In this document: piece after piece, positions 16,515 through 24,663 of the stretch
Layout of the letters: every line of letters starts with the position of its first letter
How positions within the stretch are numbered: position 1 is the first letter of the stretch
Assembly (NCBI GenBank): GCA_021372615.1
Contig: JAJFUB010000128.1
Span: 1 to 38,811, forward strand
DNA: 38,811 bases
Reading direction: 5' to 3'
Origin: a bacterium
GTDB lineage: Bacteria > Armatimonadota > Zipacnadia > Zipacnadales > UBA11051
Notes under the pieces: model-generated
The model's database searches: none
What the model was told of the DNA's origin: nothing
What the model saw: the letters and a program-made list of their open reading frames with translations, nothing else
Translations under genes and position numbers: made by a program

Positions 16515-16538
16515 GGGCGTGCCGCTTGCGGCACGCCC
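16515..16538 (+). terminator. Hairpin after the outer-membrane gene
   Basis: GGGCGTGCCGC pairs perfectly with GCGGCACGCCC around TT, starting 33 nt after the stop. The following bases GTTCC are only weakly T-rich, so termination is plausible but not assured. A second hairpin (GCGGGCC/GGCCCGC, loop TCCA) and CCCGGATCCCG repeats follow up to 16622. Confidence 0.5.
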
Positions 16539-16637
16539 GTTCCGTGTGGAGCGCGGGCCTCCAGGCCCGCCGGCCGTGTCGTAGCCGTGGCCGTTCCCGG
16601 ATCCCGGATCCCGATTCCCGCCCCCGGAGGCCTCCGC

Positions 16638-17723
16638 ATGACCACCCACGAGCGCCTGACCCGCGTCTACAACCACGAAAGCCCCGACCGCCTGCCGATG
16701 CACGATGGCCCGTGGGCCAGCACCCTGGAGCGCTGGCACCGCGAGGGCCTGCCCGAGGGTGTCGGCCCGGCCGCCTTCTTCGGCTGGGACAACATCGCCG
16801 GCTACCAGGCCGACAACAGCCCCCGCTTCCCGGTCGAGACCCTCGAGCAGACCGACGAGTACCGCATCCACACGACGACCTGGGGCGCGACGATGCGCAA
16901 CTGGACCCATCGCGGTAGCGTCCCGGAGTTCCTGGACTTCAAGATCAACGCCGAGTCATGGCCGGAGATCAAGCAGCGCATGACCCCCGGCCCGGACCGG
17001 GTCAACTGGAAACTGCTGGAGGAGCACTACCCGCAGTGGCGCGCCAGCGGAGCCTGGGTCCAGTTCGGCACCTGGTTCGGCTATGACGTGATGGCCAGTT
17101 GGGTGGTCGGCTACGACCGCACCCTCATCGCCCTAGCCGACAACCCGGAGTTCTGCCAGGACTTCATCAACACCTGCCTGGAGCTGGACCTCGCCCTGCT
17201 GGAGATGATGTGGGACCGCGGCTACCGGCCCGACTGCGTCCGCTGGCCCGACGACCTGGGCTACCGCAACGGCCTGCTCTTTTCCAAGGACATGTACCGC
17301 CGGATCGTCAAGCCGGCGATGAAGCGGATGATAGATTGGGCGCACGACCGGGGCGTGAAGACCCACCTGCACTCCTGCGGTAACGTGATGGAGCTGATCC
17401 CGGAGTTCGTGGAGATCGGCCTGGACGCGCTGAACCCCCTGGAGCAGAAGGCGGGCATGGACGCGCTGGCAATCAAGCGGGAGTACGGGGACCGGTTGGT
17501 GTTGGAGGGTGGCCTGGACGTGCGCAACTGGACCGACGGCGGCGCCGCCGAGCGCGAGATCGCCGAGAAGCTCCCGCTCCTCAAGCAGAACGGCGGCTAC
17601 ATCTTCCACTCCGACCACTCAGTCCCCGAGAACGTCAGCTTCGCAGACTTCTGCCGGGTGCAGGCGCTGGGGCGGTGGTATGGACGGTATGGAGGGGGGA
17701 GGTGTAGGCGGCCTTGGTGCTGA
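16638..17723 (+). CDS. Uroporphyrinogen decarboxylase-like (MtaA/CmuA-type) protein
   Basis: 361 residues from ATG 16638, with CCGGAGG 7 nt upstream. It belongs to the URO-D superfamily of (beta/alpha)8 enzymes: MTTHERLTRVYNHESPDRLP opens like the family, and the centre carries HLHSCGNV with H245 and C247, the zinc-ligand pattern of corrinoid methyltransferases such as MtaA. Most genomic members of this type act on methylated compounds rather than in haem synthesis, and the HxC motif favours that reading. The substrate is unknown. The last residues (GRYGGGRCRRPWC) are low complexity and look like read-through beyond the natural end. It stands alone between repeat-filled gaps. Confidence 0.8.
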   Translation: MTTHERLTRVYNHESPDRLPMHDGPWASTLERWHREGLPEGVGPAAFFGWDNIAGYQADNSPRFPVETLEQTDEYRIHTTTWGATMRNWTHRGSVPEFLDFKINAESWPEIKQRMTPGPDRVNWKLLEEHYPQWRASGAWVQFGTWFGYDVMASWVVGYDRTLIALADNPEFCQDFINTCLELDLALLEMMWDRGYRPDCVRWPDDLGYRNGLLFSKDMYRRIVKPAMKRMIDWAHDRGVKTHLHSCGNVMELIPEFVEIGLDALNPLEQKAGMDALAIKREYGDRLVLEGGLDVRNWTDGGAAEREIAEKLPLLKQNGGYIFHSDHSVPENVSFADFCRVQALGRWYGRYGGGRCRRPWC

Positions 17724-17859
17724 ATAGGCGTTCACTCGCGTCCCCGGTTCGGGGCACCAAGTGCCCTCAGCCTGGGAGGACGCTCACGCCCCGTCTGTTG
17801 TTAAGGTGAGTGGGACTTCTGTCCCGCAACCGTGCTGCCGGGACTAGGAGAGTACAAGC

Positions 17860-18633
17860 GTGCCCATCAACGAAGTCTTCCCAAACCCGACCGTCAAACA
17901 GGTCTTCTTCCAGATCAGGTTCCCCAATCTGTTCTTCCTGGAGAGTAGAATCGGCGACCTACAGCAACAGGTCATGCAGGAATTCCCCGAGGCCACGCTG
18001 CTGCGTCAGCAGCACGTCGTGTTCGCCGACATCGCGGTGGAGCCACCTGAGTCCCCTCGCCTGCCGCCCGACGTTGATGGGCCTACAAGCAGGAAGATCT
18101 GGCAGTTCAACTCGCCGAAGGGCTACAAGCTTTCCGTCACGACCGACAGTCTCGCAATCACCTCCGAACACCACAAGACCTACGACAAGGACGACGCGAA
18201 CAGGTTCCGCGACGTGATCCAACGCGTGCTCACGGCGTTTGCCGGGGTGGCCCCCGTCCCAGAGTACGCACGGGTTGGACTCAGGTACGTGGATCACTGC
18301 CCTATCATGGAGAAGACGAACGAGAGCTTTGAGGCCTACTACTCCACCTCGTTCCCTCTGACCCGTTTCAGCCTAGCGGATGCCGAGGAGATGAGTTTTG
18401 CCGCCATCGTGACCAGGGGGAGGCACCAACTCCGCTATGTTGAGGCGCTCCGTAAGGACAGCGACGCCGACAGCGGCTTCGTGCTCGTGCTGGACTTCGA
18501 CGGGTTTGCCAAGGATGTCCCGTCTGGGGAATGCCTCACCGTCACCGACGAACTCCACACACTGATCGACGAGGCCTTCTCCGAGACGATCAAACAGCCT
18601 GTCTACGACTACATGCGGCGGGAGGGTGGGTAG
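17860..18633 (+). CDS. TIGR04255 family protein, first gene of a three-gene cassette
   Basis: 257 residues from GTG 17860 with TAGGAG 9 nt upstream. The layout matches the sporadically distributed TIGR04255 family: an N-terminal VKQVFFQIRFPNLFFLESRIGDLQ strand-helix, WQFNSPKGYKLSVTTDSLAI in the middle, then a RVGLRYVDHC strand and a C-terminal LHTLIDEAFSETI helix. The function of this family is unknown. The next two genes overlap or nearly touch it, indicating one operon. Arg is often AGG and rare codons are more frequent than in neighbours, which use mostly CGC, so recent transfer is plausible. Signal peptides and membrane segments are absent. Confidence 0.75.
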   Translation: MPINEVFPNPTVKQVFFQIRFPNLFFLESRIGDLQQQVMQEFPEATLLRQQHVVFADIAVEPPESPRLPPDVDGPTSRKIWQFNSPKGYKLSVTTDSLAITSEHHKTYDKDDANRFRDVIQRVLTAFAGVAPVPEYARVGLRYVDHCPIMEKTNESFEAYYSTSFPLTRFSLADAEEMSFAAIVTRGRHQLRYVEALRKDSDADSGFVLVLDFDGFAKDVPSGECLTVTDELHTLIDEAFSETIKQPVYDYMRREGG

Positions 18634-18634
18634 G

Positions 18635-18883
18635 GTGCACGCTCACGACACCAGTCCCGATGATCCGACCGTCTCGTCTGAGACGACCGGAGAGCTGGGG
18701 GGGCAGCAGCCCATCAGGGCGGTGTGGGCACTGGGCCCGTACAGGATCACCGTCCGACTCGACGCGGAGGGTCGGCTCGTGGCCATTGAGGCGGTTGAAG
18801 TCGCTGCTGATTTCGTTGACGCGCGCCGCAAGACCCTCCCGCCCACCTTCCACGATGTGAGGGACCTTTATCAGGATGAGTAA
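18635..18883 (+). CDS. Small unknown protein, second gene of the TIGR04255 cassette
   Basis: 82 residues from GTG 18635, which has GGAGGGTGGGTAGG upstream; an in-frame GTG at 18626 abuts the GGAGG with no spacing and is less likely. The start lies 2 nt after the stop of the TIGR04255 gene. The end overlaps the next start by 8 nt (ATGAGTAA). The middle, VWALGPYRITVRLDAEGRLVAIEAVEV, predicts a small antiparallel beta sheet. I recognise no family. Its size and tight coupling would suit a partner or adaptor of the flanking proteins. Confidence 0.6.
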   Translation: MHAHDTSPDDPTVSSETTGELGGQQPIRAVWALGPYRITVRLDAEGRLVAIEAVEVAADFVDARRKTLPPTFHDVRDLYQDE

Positions 18884-19526
18884 CGGGGGCTTCTACGAAC
18901 CAGTCCCAGATGCCAACCTTCGGTTCGGAGATGTCCTGCTCGGGGTGCCTGCCCTCGAGCACGTGACAGAGCAGTTGAACCCGGACCCGGCGGAAGGGGA
19001 CTTCTCTATCAGAGTGCGGAGGACGGCATTCTCAGTCGTCATGTCGCCGTGCTGCTCGATAGAGGAGGGGATCGTGTCCTTGGCCCCCCTCACACAGATC
19101 GATCAGAAACTCCTGTCGAACCCATTCCTTGTGGAGGACTTCACCAGAGTCAACCACCGGATGACCGCGGAACAAGCGGCGCCCCCGCAGCAGTGGGTAC
19201 GGATGCCCGAGGAGGAGCGGGCGCGCAGAGAGTTGGCTGGCATGGCATACGCCTTCGTCGAGTATTTCGTCTATGCGCCGGCGGAGCAACTCCCGGCCTA
19301 CGTCATGGCCGGGCGCGACCGGGTCCAGCATACAGTCCGGCACTACATGGTCGATTTCCGGGACATCTACAAGGTTCACTGCAGAGAAGTCCAGCGCAAC
19401 CGGGACATCCCCAGCGCGCCGAAGGTCCTGCAGTTGTCGGTGCTTACGCGCAGGGACCTGCGCGATAAGTTGGGGGAGTACTACTGGCGTCCTCCGGACG
19501 AGGACCGCGTACTTCTCGAAGGCTAG
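18876..19526 (+). CDS. Unknown 216-residue protein, third gene of the TIGR04255 cassette
   Basis: Starts at ATG 18876 inside the end of the preceding gene, in the overlap ATGAGTAA, so it is probably translationally coupled. The product is soluble, without signal peptide. Features are RVRRTAFSVVMSPCCSIEEG with adjacent cysteines C59 and C60, an acidic-basic helix (MPEEERARRELAGMAYAFVEYF) and a C-terminal LQLSVLTRRDLRDKLGEYYW. The SPCCSIE block resembles a metal- or thiol-dependent site, but I cannot assign a family. With the two upstream genes it forms a compact accessory unit. Confidence 0.6.
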   Translation: MSNGGFYEPVPDANLRFGDVLLGVPALEHVTEQLNPDPAEGDFSIRVRRTAFSVVMSPCCSIEEGIVSLAPLTQIDQKLLSNPFLVEDFTRVNHRMTAEQAAPPQQWVRMPEEERARRELAGMAYAFVEYFVYAPAEQLPAYVMAGRDRVQHTVRHYMVDFRDIYKVHCREVQRNRDIPSAPKVLQLSVLTRRDLRDKLGEYYWRPPDEDRVLLEG

Positions 19527-19558
19527 TACCGCAGGATTGGCGTGCTGGGGGATGCCGC

Positions 19559-19837
19559 ATGCCCAGGACCACCGTAACAGCCGAGTATCAAGTCACTATC
19601 CCCAAGGACGTGCGCGAGCGCGCCGGGCTGAAGCCTTGCGCCAAGCTCGACGTGACCGCCGCTCGCCACGTCATCCGCCTAGTGCGCGTCCCGACTCTGG
19701 AGAGACTGCGCGGCATCGCGCGCGGCCAACGGCAGCGGCCTGCGCGACAAGCAGGACCGCCCCTGACTCACTTGCCTTCCACCCACACCGAACTCGACCA
19801 TGCAGCCTGCCCATTCGACAGGCTGACCCTCAGGTAG
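19559..19837 (+). CDS. AbrB/MazE-type antitoxin-like DNA-binding protein, probably frameshifted
   Basis: The N-terminus MPRTTVTAEYQVTIPKDVRERAGLKP is a classic swapped-hairpin AbrB/SpoVT domain, the DNA-binding half of VapB/MazE antitoxins. The reading frame given runs to 19837, but after LERLRGIARG (about 19726) it turns into an atypical Arg/Pro/His-rich tail. The other frame there reads ANGSGLRDKQDRP and stops at 19766, with G or C at every third position. This indicates loss of one base near 19727 and an original protein of about 69 residues. It is either a decayed gene or a sequencing error. No PIN or MazF toxin gene follows; the next gene is a secreted hydrolase. Confidence 0.7.
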   Translation: MPRTTVTAEYQVTIPKDVRERAGLKPCAKLDVTAARHVIRLVRVPTLERLRGIARGQRQRPARQAGPPLTHLPSTHTELDHAACPFDRLTLR

Positions 19838-19967
19838 CGCCAGCTCCGCCCCGGCGGCACTCCCGCTCTGCTCCCCAGGACCCAAGCCTCGCACGCATCT
19901 CCCGCGTGGAGGTGCTGGCGAGGTGCTGCCGCAGCCACTGACGAACCTGCCCCCGGAGGCGCGCGGC

Positions 19968-21164
19968 ATGAGCCGACCCCTGCTTGCCCTTGCTGCCGTT
20001 CTCGCCGCCAGCCTCGCCCACCTGCCGGCGGCCGTTGCCGCGCCGACACAGCCCGCCATCCCAGGAGCCACGGTGAGAGACCTACGCCTGCTGCTGCCCC
20101 CCGTGATCGCTGCCGTCCCCGGACGCGAGTGCAACCTGTACTTCGACAACCTCGTCCTCGCCCCGCGCGGCGTCGCCGCCCTGCTCGAGGTGGACGTGGC
20201 CTGCGACAAGGGCCAACAGCAGCAGGAGCGCTTCACCTGGACCCCGACGCCGGACGAGGTCGGTGACTTCCCGCTGTCCATCACGTTCACAGGGCCCGAC
20301 GACCGCGTCTGGGCCGAAGGTAGGACCACGATCCGGGTGTTCCCGGCCGATGCCGGCCGGGGCCAGGCCATCACACTGCTCATCGTGGCTGCCAGCGATG
20401 CTCACTTCAACATCTACCCGGCCGAGTTGCTTGAGCTGTGCGCCGGCGAGGGCAACCCGACGCTAACCGAGGTCGGCAGCTTCGCCCCGAATCCCGCGCT
20501 GCCGCGCGTCCGGCACGAGGGCTATGGCGGCTGGGCTGCCGCCACCTTCCTGACCAAGTGGGGCCCGGAGGTCTGGGAAGCCCCGGGCCGTCGCGGGCGC
20601 AGCCCGTTCCTCTTCGAGGAGAATGGCAAGCCTACACTGAACTTCCAGAGGTACTGCGACGAGAACAACGGCGGCCAGGGCCCCGACTTCATACTCATCT
20701 CTCTGGGGGGCAATGACCACTTCGCCGCCAAGGACGACACGATTGAGGCCAGTTGCGACCGATACGAGGCGAACATGGAGGCCCTGATCGCCGAGTTCCG
20801 CCGCGTGCGCCCCGACACCAGGATCGGCCTCCTCACCATGATGCCGCCCACGGCGAGCCAGGATGGCTTCGGCGCCAACTATGGCTGTGGACAGACCCGC
20901 TGGCAGTACCGCAAGAACCAGCACCGAGTGGTCGAGCGCATGTACGCTCGCTGGGGGAATCGAGAGGCCCAGCACATCACGATCGTGCCCGGCTTCACAA
21001 ACCTGGACACCGTCCACGGCTACCCAACCGTGCTCTCCCCCGCCAATGCCCGCTCCGACGTCCGGATCAGCCGTGGCTCCAACGGCCTGCATGAGAACGC
21101 CGGGGGCTACAAGCAACTGGCCGACACGATCTACTGCTGGCTCAAGGGGCAGTTGGCACGGTAG
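19968..21164 (+). CDS. Secreted SGNH-fold hydrolase with altered nucleophile motif
   Basis: 398 residues from ATG 19968 with CCGGAGG upstream. MSRPLLALAAVLAASLAHLPAA is a signal peptide, followed by an N-terminal beta domain (about 35-130) and an SGNH/GDSL-type hydrolase domain. Visible blocks are AASDAH (S143) in place of GDS, GGND (247-250) as block III, and NGLH (H375) as block V, where D-x-x-H is usual. Ser, Gly, Asn and His are thus all present, but the GD of GDS and the Asp of DxxH are replaced. Members are esterases or carbohydrate deacetylases; a role on polysaccharide esters fits the nearby glycosidase-like gene. The substrate is not deducible. Confidence 0.75.
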   Translation: MSRPLLALAAVLAASLAHLPAAVAAPTQPAIPGATVRDLRLLLPPVIAAVPGRECNLYFDNLVLAPRGVAALLEVDVACDKGQQQQERFTWTPTPDEVGDFPLSITFTGPDDRVWAEGRTTIRVFPADAGRGQAITLLIVAASDAHFNIYPAELLELCAGEGNPTLTEVGSFAPNPALPRVRHEGYGGWAAATFLTKWGPEVWEAPGRRGRSPFLFEENGKPTLNFQRYCDENNGGQGPDFILISLGGNDHFAAKDDTIEASCDRYEANMEALIAEFRRVRPDTRIGLLTMMPPTASQDGFGANYGCGQTRWQYRKNQHRVVERMYARWGNREAQHITIVPGFTNLDTVHGYPTVLSPANARSDVRISRGSNGLHENAGGYKQLADTIYCWLKGQLAR

Positions 21165-21195
21165 CGGGCCCTGGGAGCAGCAGGGACTTCACTGC

Positions 21196-21226
21196 AGGTC
21201 TCTGCGCCCCCGGGGGGAACAGACCT
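21196..21226 (+). terminator. Hairpin after the SGNH hydrolase gene
   Basis: AGGTCT and AGACCT flank an inner CCCCC/GGGGG stem, 32 nt after the stop at 21164. No T-run follows. It lies in the 125-nt gap before the amidohydrolase pair and suggests separate transcription units. Confidence 0.35.
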
Positions 21227-21289
21227 CGTGCCTCACCCATGCCTTTGCCGTCCCCAACACCCAATCCCCACCCCCCGAGGTGCCTCGCC

Positions 21290-22171
21290 ATGTTCATTGA
21301 CATCCATGTCCATACCCGCTACTTCCCGGGCCCCGAGCGGCTTTCGGGGGGCACATATGCCACGCCGCAGCAGCTCATGGACATGCTCAAGCCCCACAAG
21401 GTGCGCCATGCTGTGATCCTGCCGGGTGTGAACCCCGAGTGCTCCTACATCCCCCAGAGCCTCGGCGAGGTCATCCGCATCGTTGAGGAGTCCGAGGGCT
21501 TCTTCATCCCCTTCATGAACGTGGACCCGCGCGCGGTCGGCAACTCCGCGACGGCCAACCTGGGGCACCTCATGGACTTCTGGATGGCCCGGGGCTGCAA
21601 GGGCATCGGTGAGGTCTGCGCCAGCCTGCCCTTCGATGACCCCCGCATGGAGAACCTCTTCGCCCACGCCCAGGAGCGCAAGCTGCCGATCACCTTCCAC
21701 CTGGCCCCCGAGCCCATCGGCTACTACGGCATCGTGGACAGCCTCGGCCTGCCGGGCCTGGAGGGTGCCCTCAAGAGGTTCCCCAACCTGCTCTTCTTCG
21801 GCCACTCCCAGCCGTTCTGGGCTGAGATCAGCGGCGACCTGACCGAGGACCTCCGCAACACATACCCCAAGGGCTCCGTGGCCCCCGGCGGGGCCGTGGT
21901 GCGGCTCTTCCGCGAGTACCCGAACCTCTACGGCGACCTCTCCCCCGCCGCCGGCAGCGGCTTCAACGCCATCGCCCGCGACCCGGAGTTCGGCTTCGCC
22001 TTCATGGACGAGTTCCAGGACCGCCTGCTGTTCGGCACGGACATCTGCGACCCGCGCAACGAGCTGACGCTGATCGGCTACCTCAACGACGCAGTGGCGA
22101 ACGGGAAGCTCAGCCGCGAGGCGTACGAGAAGATCGGCTGGAAGAACGCCGAGAGGGTACTGGGGCTCTAG
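21290..22171 (+). CDS. Amidohydrolase family (amidohydrolase 2 type), first of a tandem pair
   Basis: 293 residues from ATG 21290. It is a metal-dependent TIM-barrel hydrolase or decarboxylase of the amidohydrolase-2 type: HxH at H6/H8 (DIHVHTRY), H137 in TFHLA, H172 in FGHSQPFWAE and D251 in FGTD are the expected metal or catalytic ligands. It is cytosolic, with no signal peptide. The next gene starts 2 nt after its stop and encodes a close paralogue with the same block order, so the two are co-translated. The substrate is unknown; relatives act on aromatic acids, lactones and sugar-derived acids. Confidence 0.85.
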   Translation: MFIDIHVHTRYFPGPERLSGGTYATPQQLMDMLKPHKVRHAVILPGVNPECSYIPQSLGEVIRIVEESEGFFIPFMNVDPRAVGNSATANLGHLMDFWMARGCKGIGEVCASLPFDDPRMENLFAHAQERKLPITFHLAPEPIGYYGIVDSLGLPGLEGALKRFPNLLFFGHSQPFWAEISGDLTEDLRNTYPKGSVAPGGAVVRLFREYPNLYGDLSPAAGSGFNAIARDPEFGFAFMDEFQDRLLFGTDICDPRNELTLIGYLNDAVANGKLSREAYEKIGWKNAERVLGL

Positions 22172-22173
22172 CC

Positions 22174-23076
22174 ATGGAACCGACCTACTTCATTGACACG
22201 CACGTCCACGTGCGCGCCCATGTCTCGCCCGAGCGCCTCAGCGGCGGGACCTATCCCTCCCCCGAGCGCGCCATGGAGGTGCTCAAGCCTCTGGGGGTCC
22301 GCCGGGCGGTCATCCTGCCGGGCGTCCACGCCGACGGCGTCCACGATGTCCAGGGCAATGGCGAGATTCTGGACATCTGCAGCCGCTACCCGGACTTCTT
22401 CATCCCCTTCATGAACCTCGCGCCCACGCAACTGACCAACCGCCCGGACGCGAACCTGGGGCACCTGATGCGCTTCTACAAGCAGCACGGTTGCCGGGGC
22501 ATCGGTGAGATGTCCTGCAATGTGCCGCTGGATGACCCGCAGTTGCTGAACCTGTTCCACCACGCGGAGGAGAACGACCTGCCCCTGCTGTTCCACATCG
22601 GCTTTCAGAAGGGCGGCTGCTATGGCCTCATAGACCGCCTGGGGCTGCCGCTGCTGGAGAACGCCCTGCGCCAGTTCCCCGGCCTGCGCTTCATCGGCCA
22701 CTCCCAGCCCTTCTGGGCCGAGATCAGTGGGGACGTGACCGAGGAGACGCGGCGCGGCTACCCGAAGGGCCCCGTGGCGCCCGGCGGCCGCGTCGTGGAA
22801 CTGTTCCGCACCTACCCGAACCTGTACGCCGACCTCTCCCCCGCCACCGGCGGTAGTGGCTTCAACGCCATTCGTCGCGATCCTGACTTCGGCTACGCCT
22901 TCCTCGAGGAGTTCCAGGACCGCCTGCTGTTCGCGACCGACCTCGCCAACCCGAACACGTCCGAGGACATGGCCCTGGCGCCCTACCTACATGAGGCCGC
23001 CAGAGGCGGCAGGATCAGCCGGGAAGCCTACGAGAAGATCGCCCATGGCAACGCCGAGCGGCTGCTCGGGCTCTGA
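22174..23076 (+). CDS. Amidohydrolase family, second of a tandem pair
   Basis: 300 residues from ATG 22174. It is paralogous to the preceding gene over its whole length; shared blocks include the PERLSGGTY opening, a RRAVILPGVH-like strand, GHSQPFWAEISGD, YPKGxVAPGG, and EEFQDRLLFATD. The metal ligands HxH (H10/H12), FHIG, GHS and ATD are retained, so both copies should be active. Differences concentrate in loops (for example HADGVHDVQG), which would suit different substrates or a heteromeric enzyme. It ends 9 nt before the convergent YbjN-like gene. Confidence 0.85.
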   Translation: MEPTYFIDTHVHVRAHVSPERLSGGTYPSPERAMEVLKPLGVRRAVILPGVHADGVHDVQGNGEILDICSRYPDFFIPFMNLAPTQLTNRPDANLGHLMRFYKQHGCRGIGEMSCNVPLDDPQLLNLFHHAEENDLPLLFHIGFQKGGCYGLIDRLGLPLLENALRQFPGLRFIGHSQPFWAEISGDVTEETRRGYPKGPVAPGGRVVELFRTYPNLYADLSPATGGSGFNAIRRDPDFGYAFLEEFQDRLLFATDLANPNTSEDMALAPYLHEAARGGRISREAYEKIAHGNAERLLGL

Positions 23077-23085
23077 CGCGCCTGG

Positions 23086-23646
23086 CTACTGCAGAGCCGC
23101 GGTGATCATGGGCCAGAGCTTCGCCCAGCTCTTGTCCATGCGCGCGACCATGTCGAAGACATACTCGGCGTGCAGGCCCTGGGACATGACGTTCACGTTC
23201 CACTGGATCACGACTTCCCCGTCGTCGTCAATGTAGCCGGCGAAGAACCAACTGTCCCTGCTGGCCTCATTGATCGCCTTCATCACGGCTGCGCTCTTCT
23301 CCGCGGGCACCTTGATACCGGTGAAAACTTGCGCCGTTACGGCACGCTCCACGACCCTTCCGCTTTCGGTCTTGTGCACCGACTGGGTGTCTACGGTGAT
23401 GGCGTAGTTGGGCGCCGGGTCGCCCTTCATGTCGTAGACCAGCACCAGGTCGTCGTTCTCGAGGACCTTCTCCCGGGCCGTGAGTTGGTGTGCCTCCTTC
23501 AGGTACTGCTCGATGACGCGTTCCATCGAGCTCTCGTCCTGGGTCACGGTGAGCACGTCACCGTCGGCCCAGCAGACTCCACCCACGCAGGTTGTCCATA
23601 GGCCAACAACCAGTGCGACCCAGACGATGCTCCAAGCGTTGCGCAT
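23086..23646 (-). CDS. Exported YbjN-like domain protein
   Basis: 186 residues from ATG 23646, chosen for GGGAGG six nt upstream; an in-frame start at 23679 would add residues before the signal peptide. The N-terminus MRNAWSIVWVALVVGLWTTCVGGVCWA is a signal peptide. The mature part has the two-layer alpha/beta layout of YbjN/type-III-chaperone-like proteins: INEASRDSWFFAGYIDDDGEVVIQWNVNV is the characteristic Asn-Glu helix followed by a D-D-G-E hairpin, then a long terminal helix. YbjN proteins are poorly understood regulators; an exported version is less usual. No partner is obvious. Confidence 0.6.
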   Translation of the reverse strand: MRNAWSIVWVALVVGLWTTCVGGVCWADGDVLTVTQDESSMERVIEQYLKEAHQLTAREKVLENDDLVLVYDMKGDPAPNYAITVDTQSVHKTESGRVVERAVTAQVFTGIKVPAEKSAAVMKAINEASRDSWFFAGYIDDDGEVVIQWNVNVMSQGLHAEYVFDMVARMDKSWAKLWPMITAALQ

Positions 23647-23721
23647 GTTGCGCCTCCCGACAACAAGAATGCACTGCACGAACCGCAGGCGACATCGGTC
23701 CAGCGCCGCGGCGCCCGGTGG

Positions 23722-24501
23722 TCAACTGGCCCACCCCTTCAGCCGGTACATGACCAGCCCCACATACTCCCTGATCGCCGCCGTGGAGTCCACCAGTTGG
23801 TCGGCCTGCGGCACCCAGCCGAACAGGTTGGCCCCGCCCCGGTGGTTGCGGAAGTCCACGGCGTACGGCGTGGCCTCCATACCCACCTTCCGCAGGCAGC
23901 CGAGCGACCGGCGCATGTGGAAGGCGGTCGTGATCACCACCACCGACTGCCCCCCGATCTGCTCCAGGATGCGCTTGCTCTCGATCGCGTTCTCGCGCGT
24001 GTTCCGCGACGCGTCGTCCACGTAGATCCGCTCAGGCTCAATGCCGAGCCGGATGGCCTCGCCTTTGAGCAGCGAGGCCTCCGTCTTGGCGTGGTCCACG
24101 AGGCTGGCCGTGCCCCCCGAGAAGATGATCTTGGCCTGCGGGAGGCGCCGCGCGAGCAGGACGGCGTACATGAAGCGGTCGGAGGACGGACCATATTCCA
24201 ACCGCCCCGGCTCAGACCGCACCAGGTCCAGCGCGCCGCCCAGCACGATGATGACGTCCGCGGTAGCCGGCTCCGGGGCGTTGGTGAAGGGCCGTTCGAG
24301 CGGCAGCAGCAGCACGTCGGTCCCCCACGGGCAACTGCAGAACCAGAGCACGACGACTGCGGCCCAGAACAGCCGCCAGGCGGGCTTGGGCCGCCGCCGG
24401 CTCCGCAGCCAGAACACCACTAACCCCAGCAAAGCCAGGGTCAGCGGGAAGATCAGATAGCCCAGCAGCTTCGACAAGACAAAGAACATGAGTACCACCA
24501 T
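23722..24501 (-). CDS. YdcF/ElyC family (DUF218) membrane-anchored envelope protein
   Basis: 259 residues, the same size as E. coli ElyC. Two N-terminal membrane segments (about 4-32 and 42-62) precede a cytosol- or periplasm-facing DUF218 Rossmann-like domain. Diagnostic strings are VIIVLGGALD, KIIFSGG, the GIEPERIYVDDASRNTRENA segment and VVVITTAFHMRRS. ElyC-type proteins affect undecaprenyl-phosphate use and peptidoglycan synthesis. The start may be ATG 24501 or the in-frame ATG 24489; neither has a strong ribosome-binding site. It lies downstream of the DUF4091 gene on the same strand, separated by 162 nt of hairpins. Confidence 0.85.
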   Translation of the reverse strand: MVVLMFFVLSKLLGYLIFPLTLALLGLVVFWLRSRRRPKPAWRLFWAAVVVLWFCSCPWGTDVLLLPLERPFTNAPEPATADVIIVLGGALDLVRSEPGRLEYGPSSDRFMYAVLLARRLPQAKIIFSGGTASLVDHAKTEASLLKGEAIRLGIEPERIYVDDASRNTRENAIESKRILEQIGGQSVVVITTAFHMRRSLGCLRKVGMEATPYAVDFRNHRGGANLFGWVPQADQLVDSTAAIREYVGLVMYRLKGWAS

Positions 24502-24563
24502 TCCGGCTAGTAATCGGCCGAGGCTGCAGATGCGGTCTCAGATGCGGGTGTGGGTGCGGGTGC

Positions 24564-24624
24564 CACTGCCAGCCCCGCTGGCAGTGCTTCACAGGCCCAG
24601 GCACGGCCAGGAAGCCTGGCCGTG
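24564..24624. repeat. Two perfect hairpins between the DUF4091 and ElyC-like genes
   Basis: CACTGCCAG/CTGGCAGTG (24564-24586) and CACGGCCAGG/CCTGGCCGTG (24602-24624) are perfect 9- and 10-bp stems with loops CCCCG and AAG. They could jointly terminate the DUF4091 transcript, although no T-tract follows on the minus strand. Confidence 0.5.
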
Positions 24625-24663
24625 GCACCCGATGCCCGAGCCCCCGGCCCCCGGGTCGGGCCG

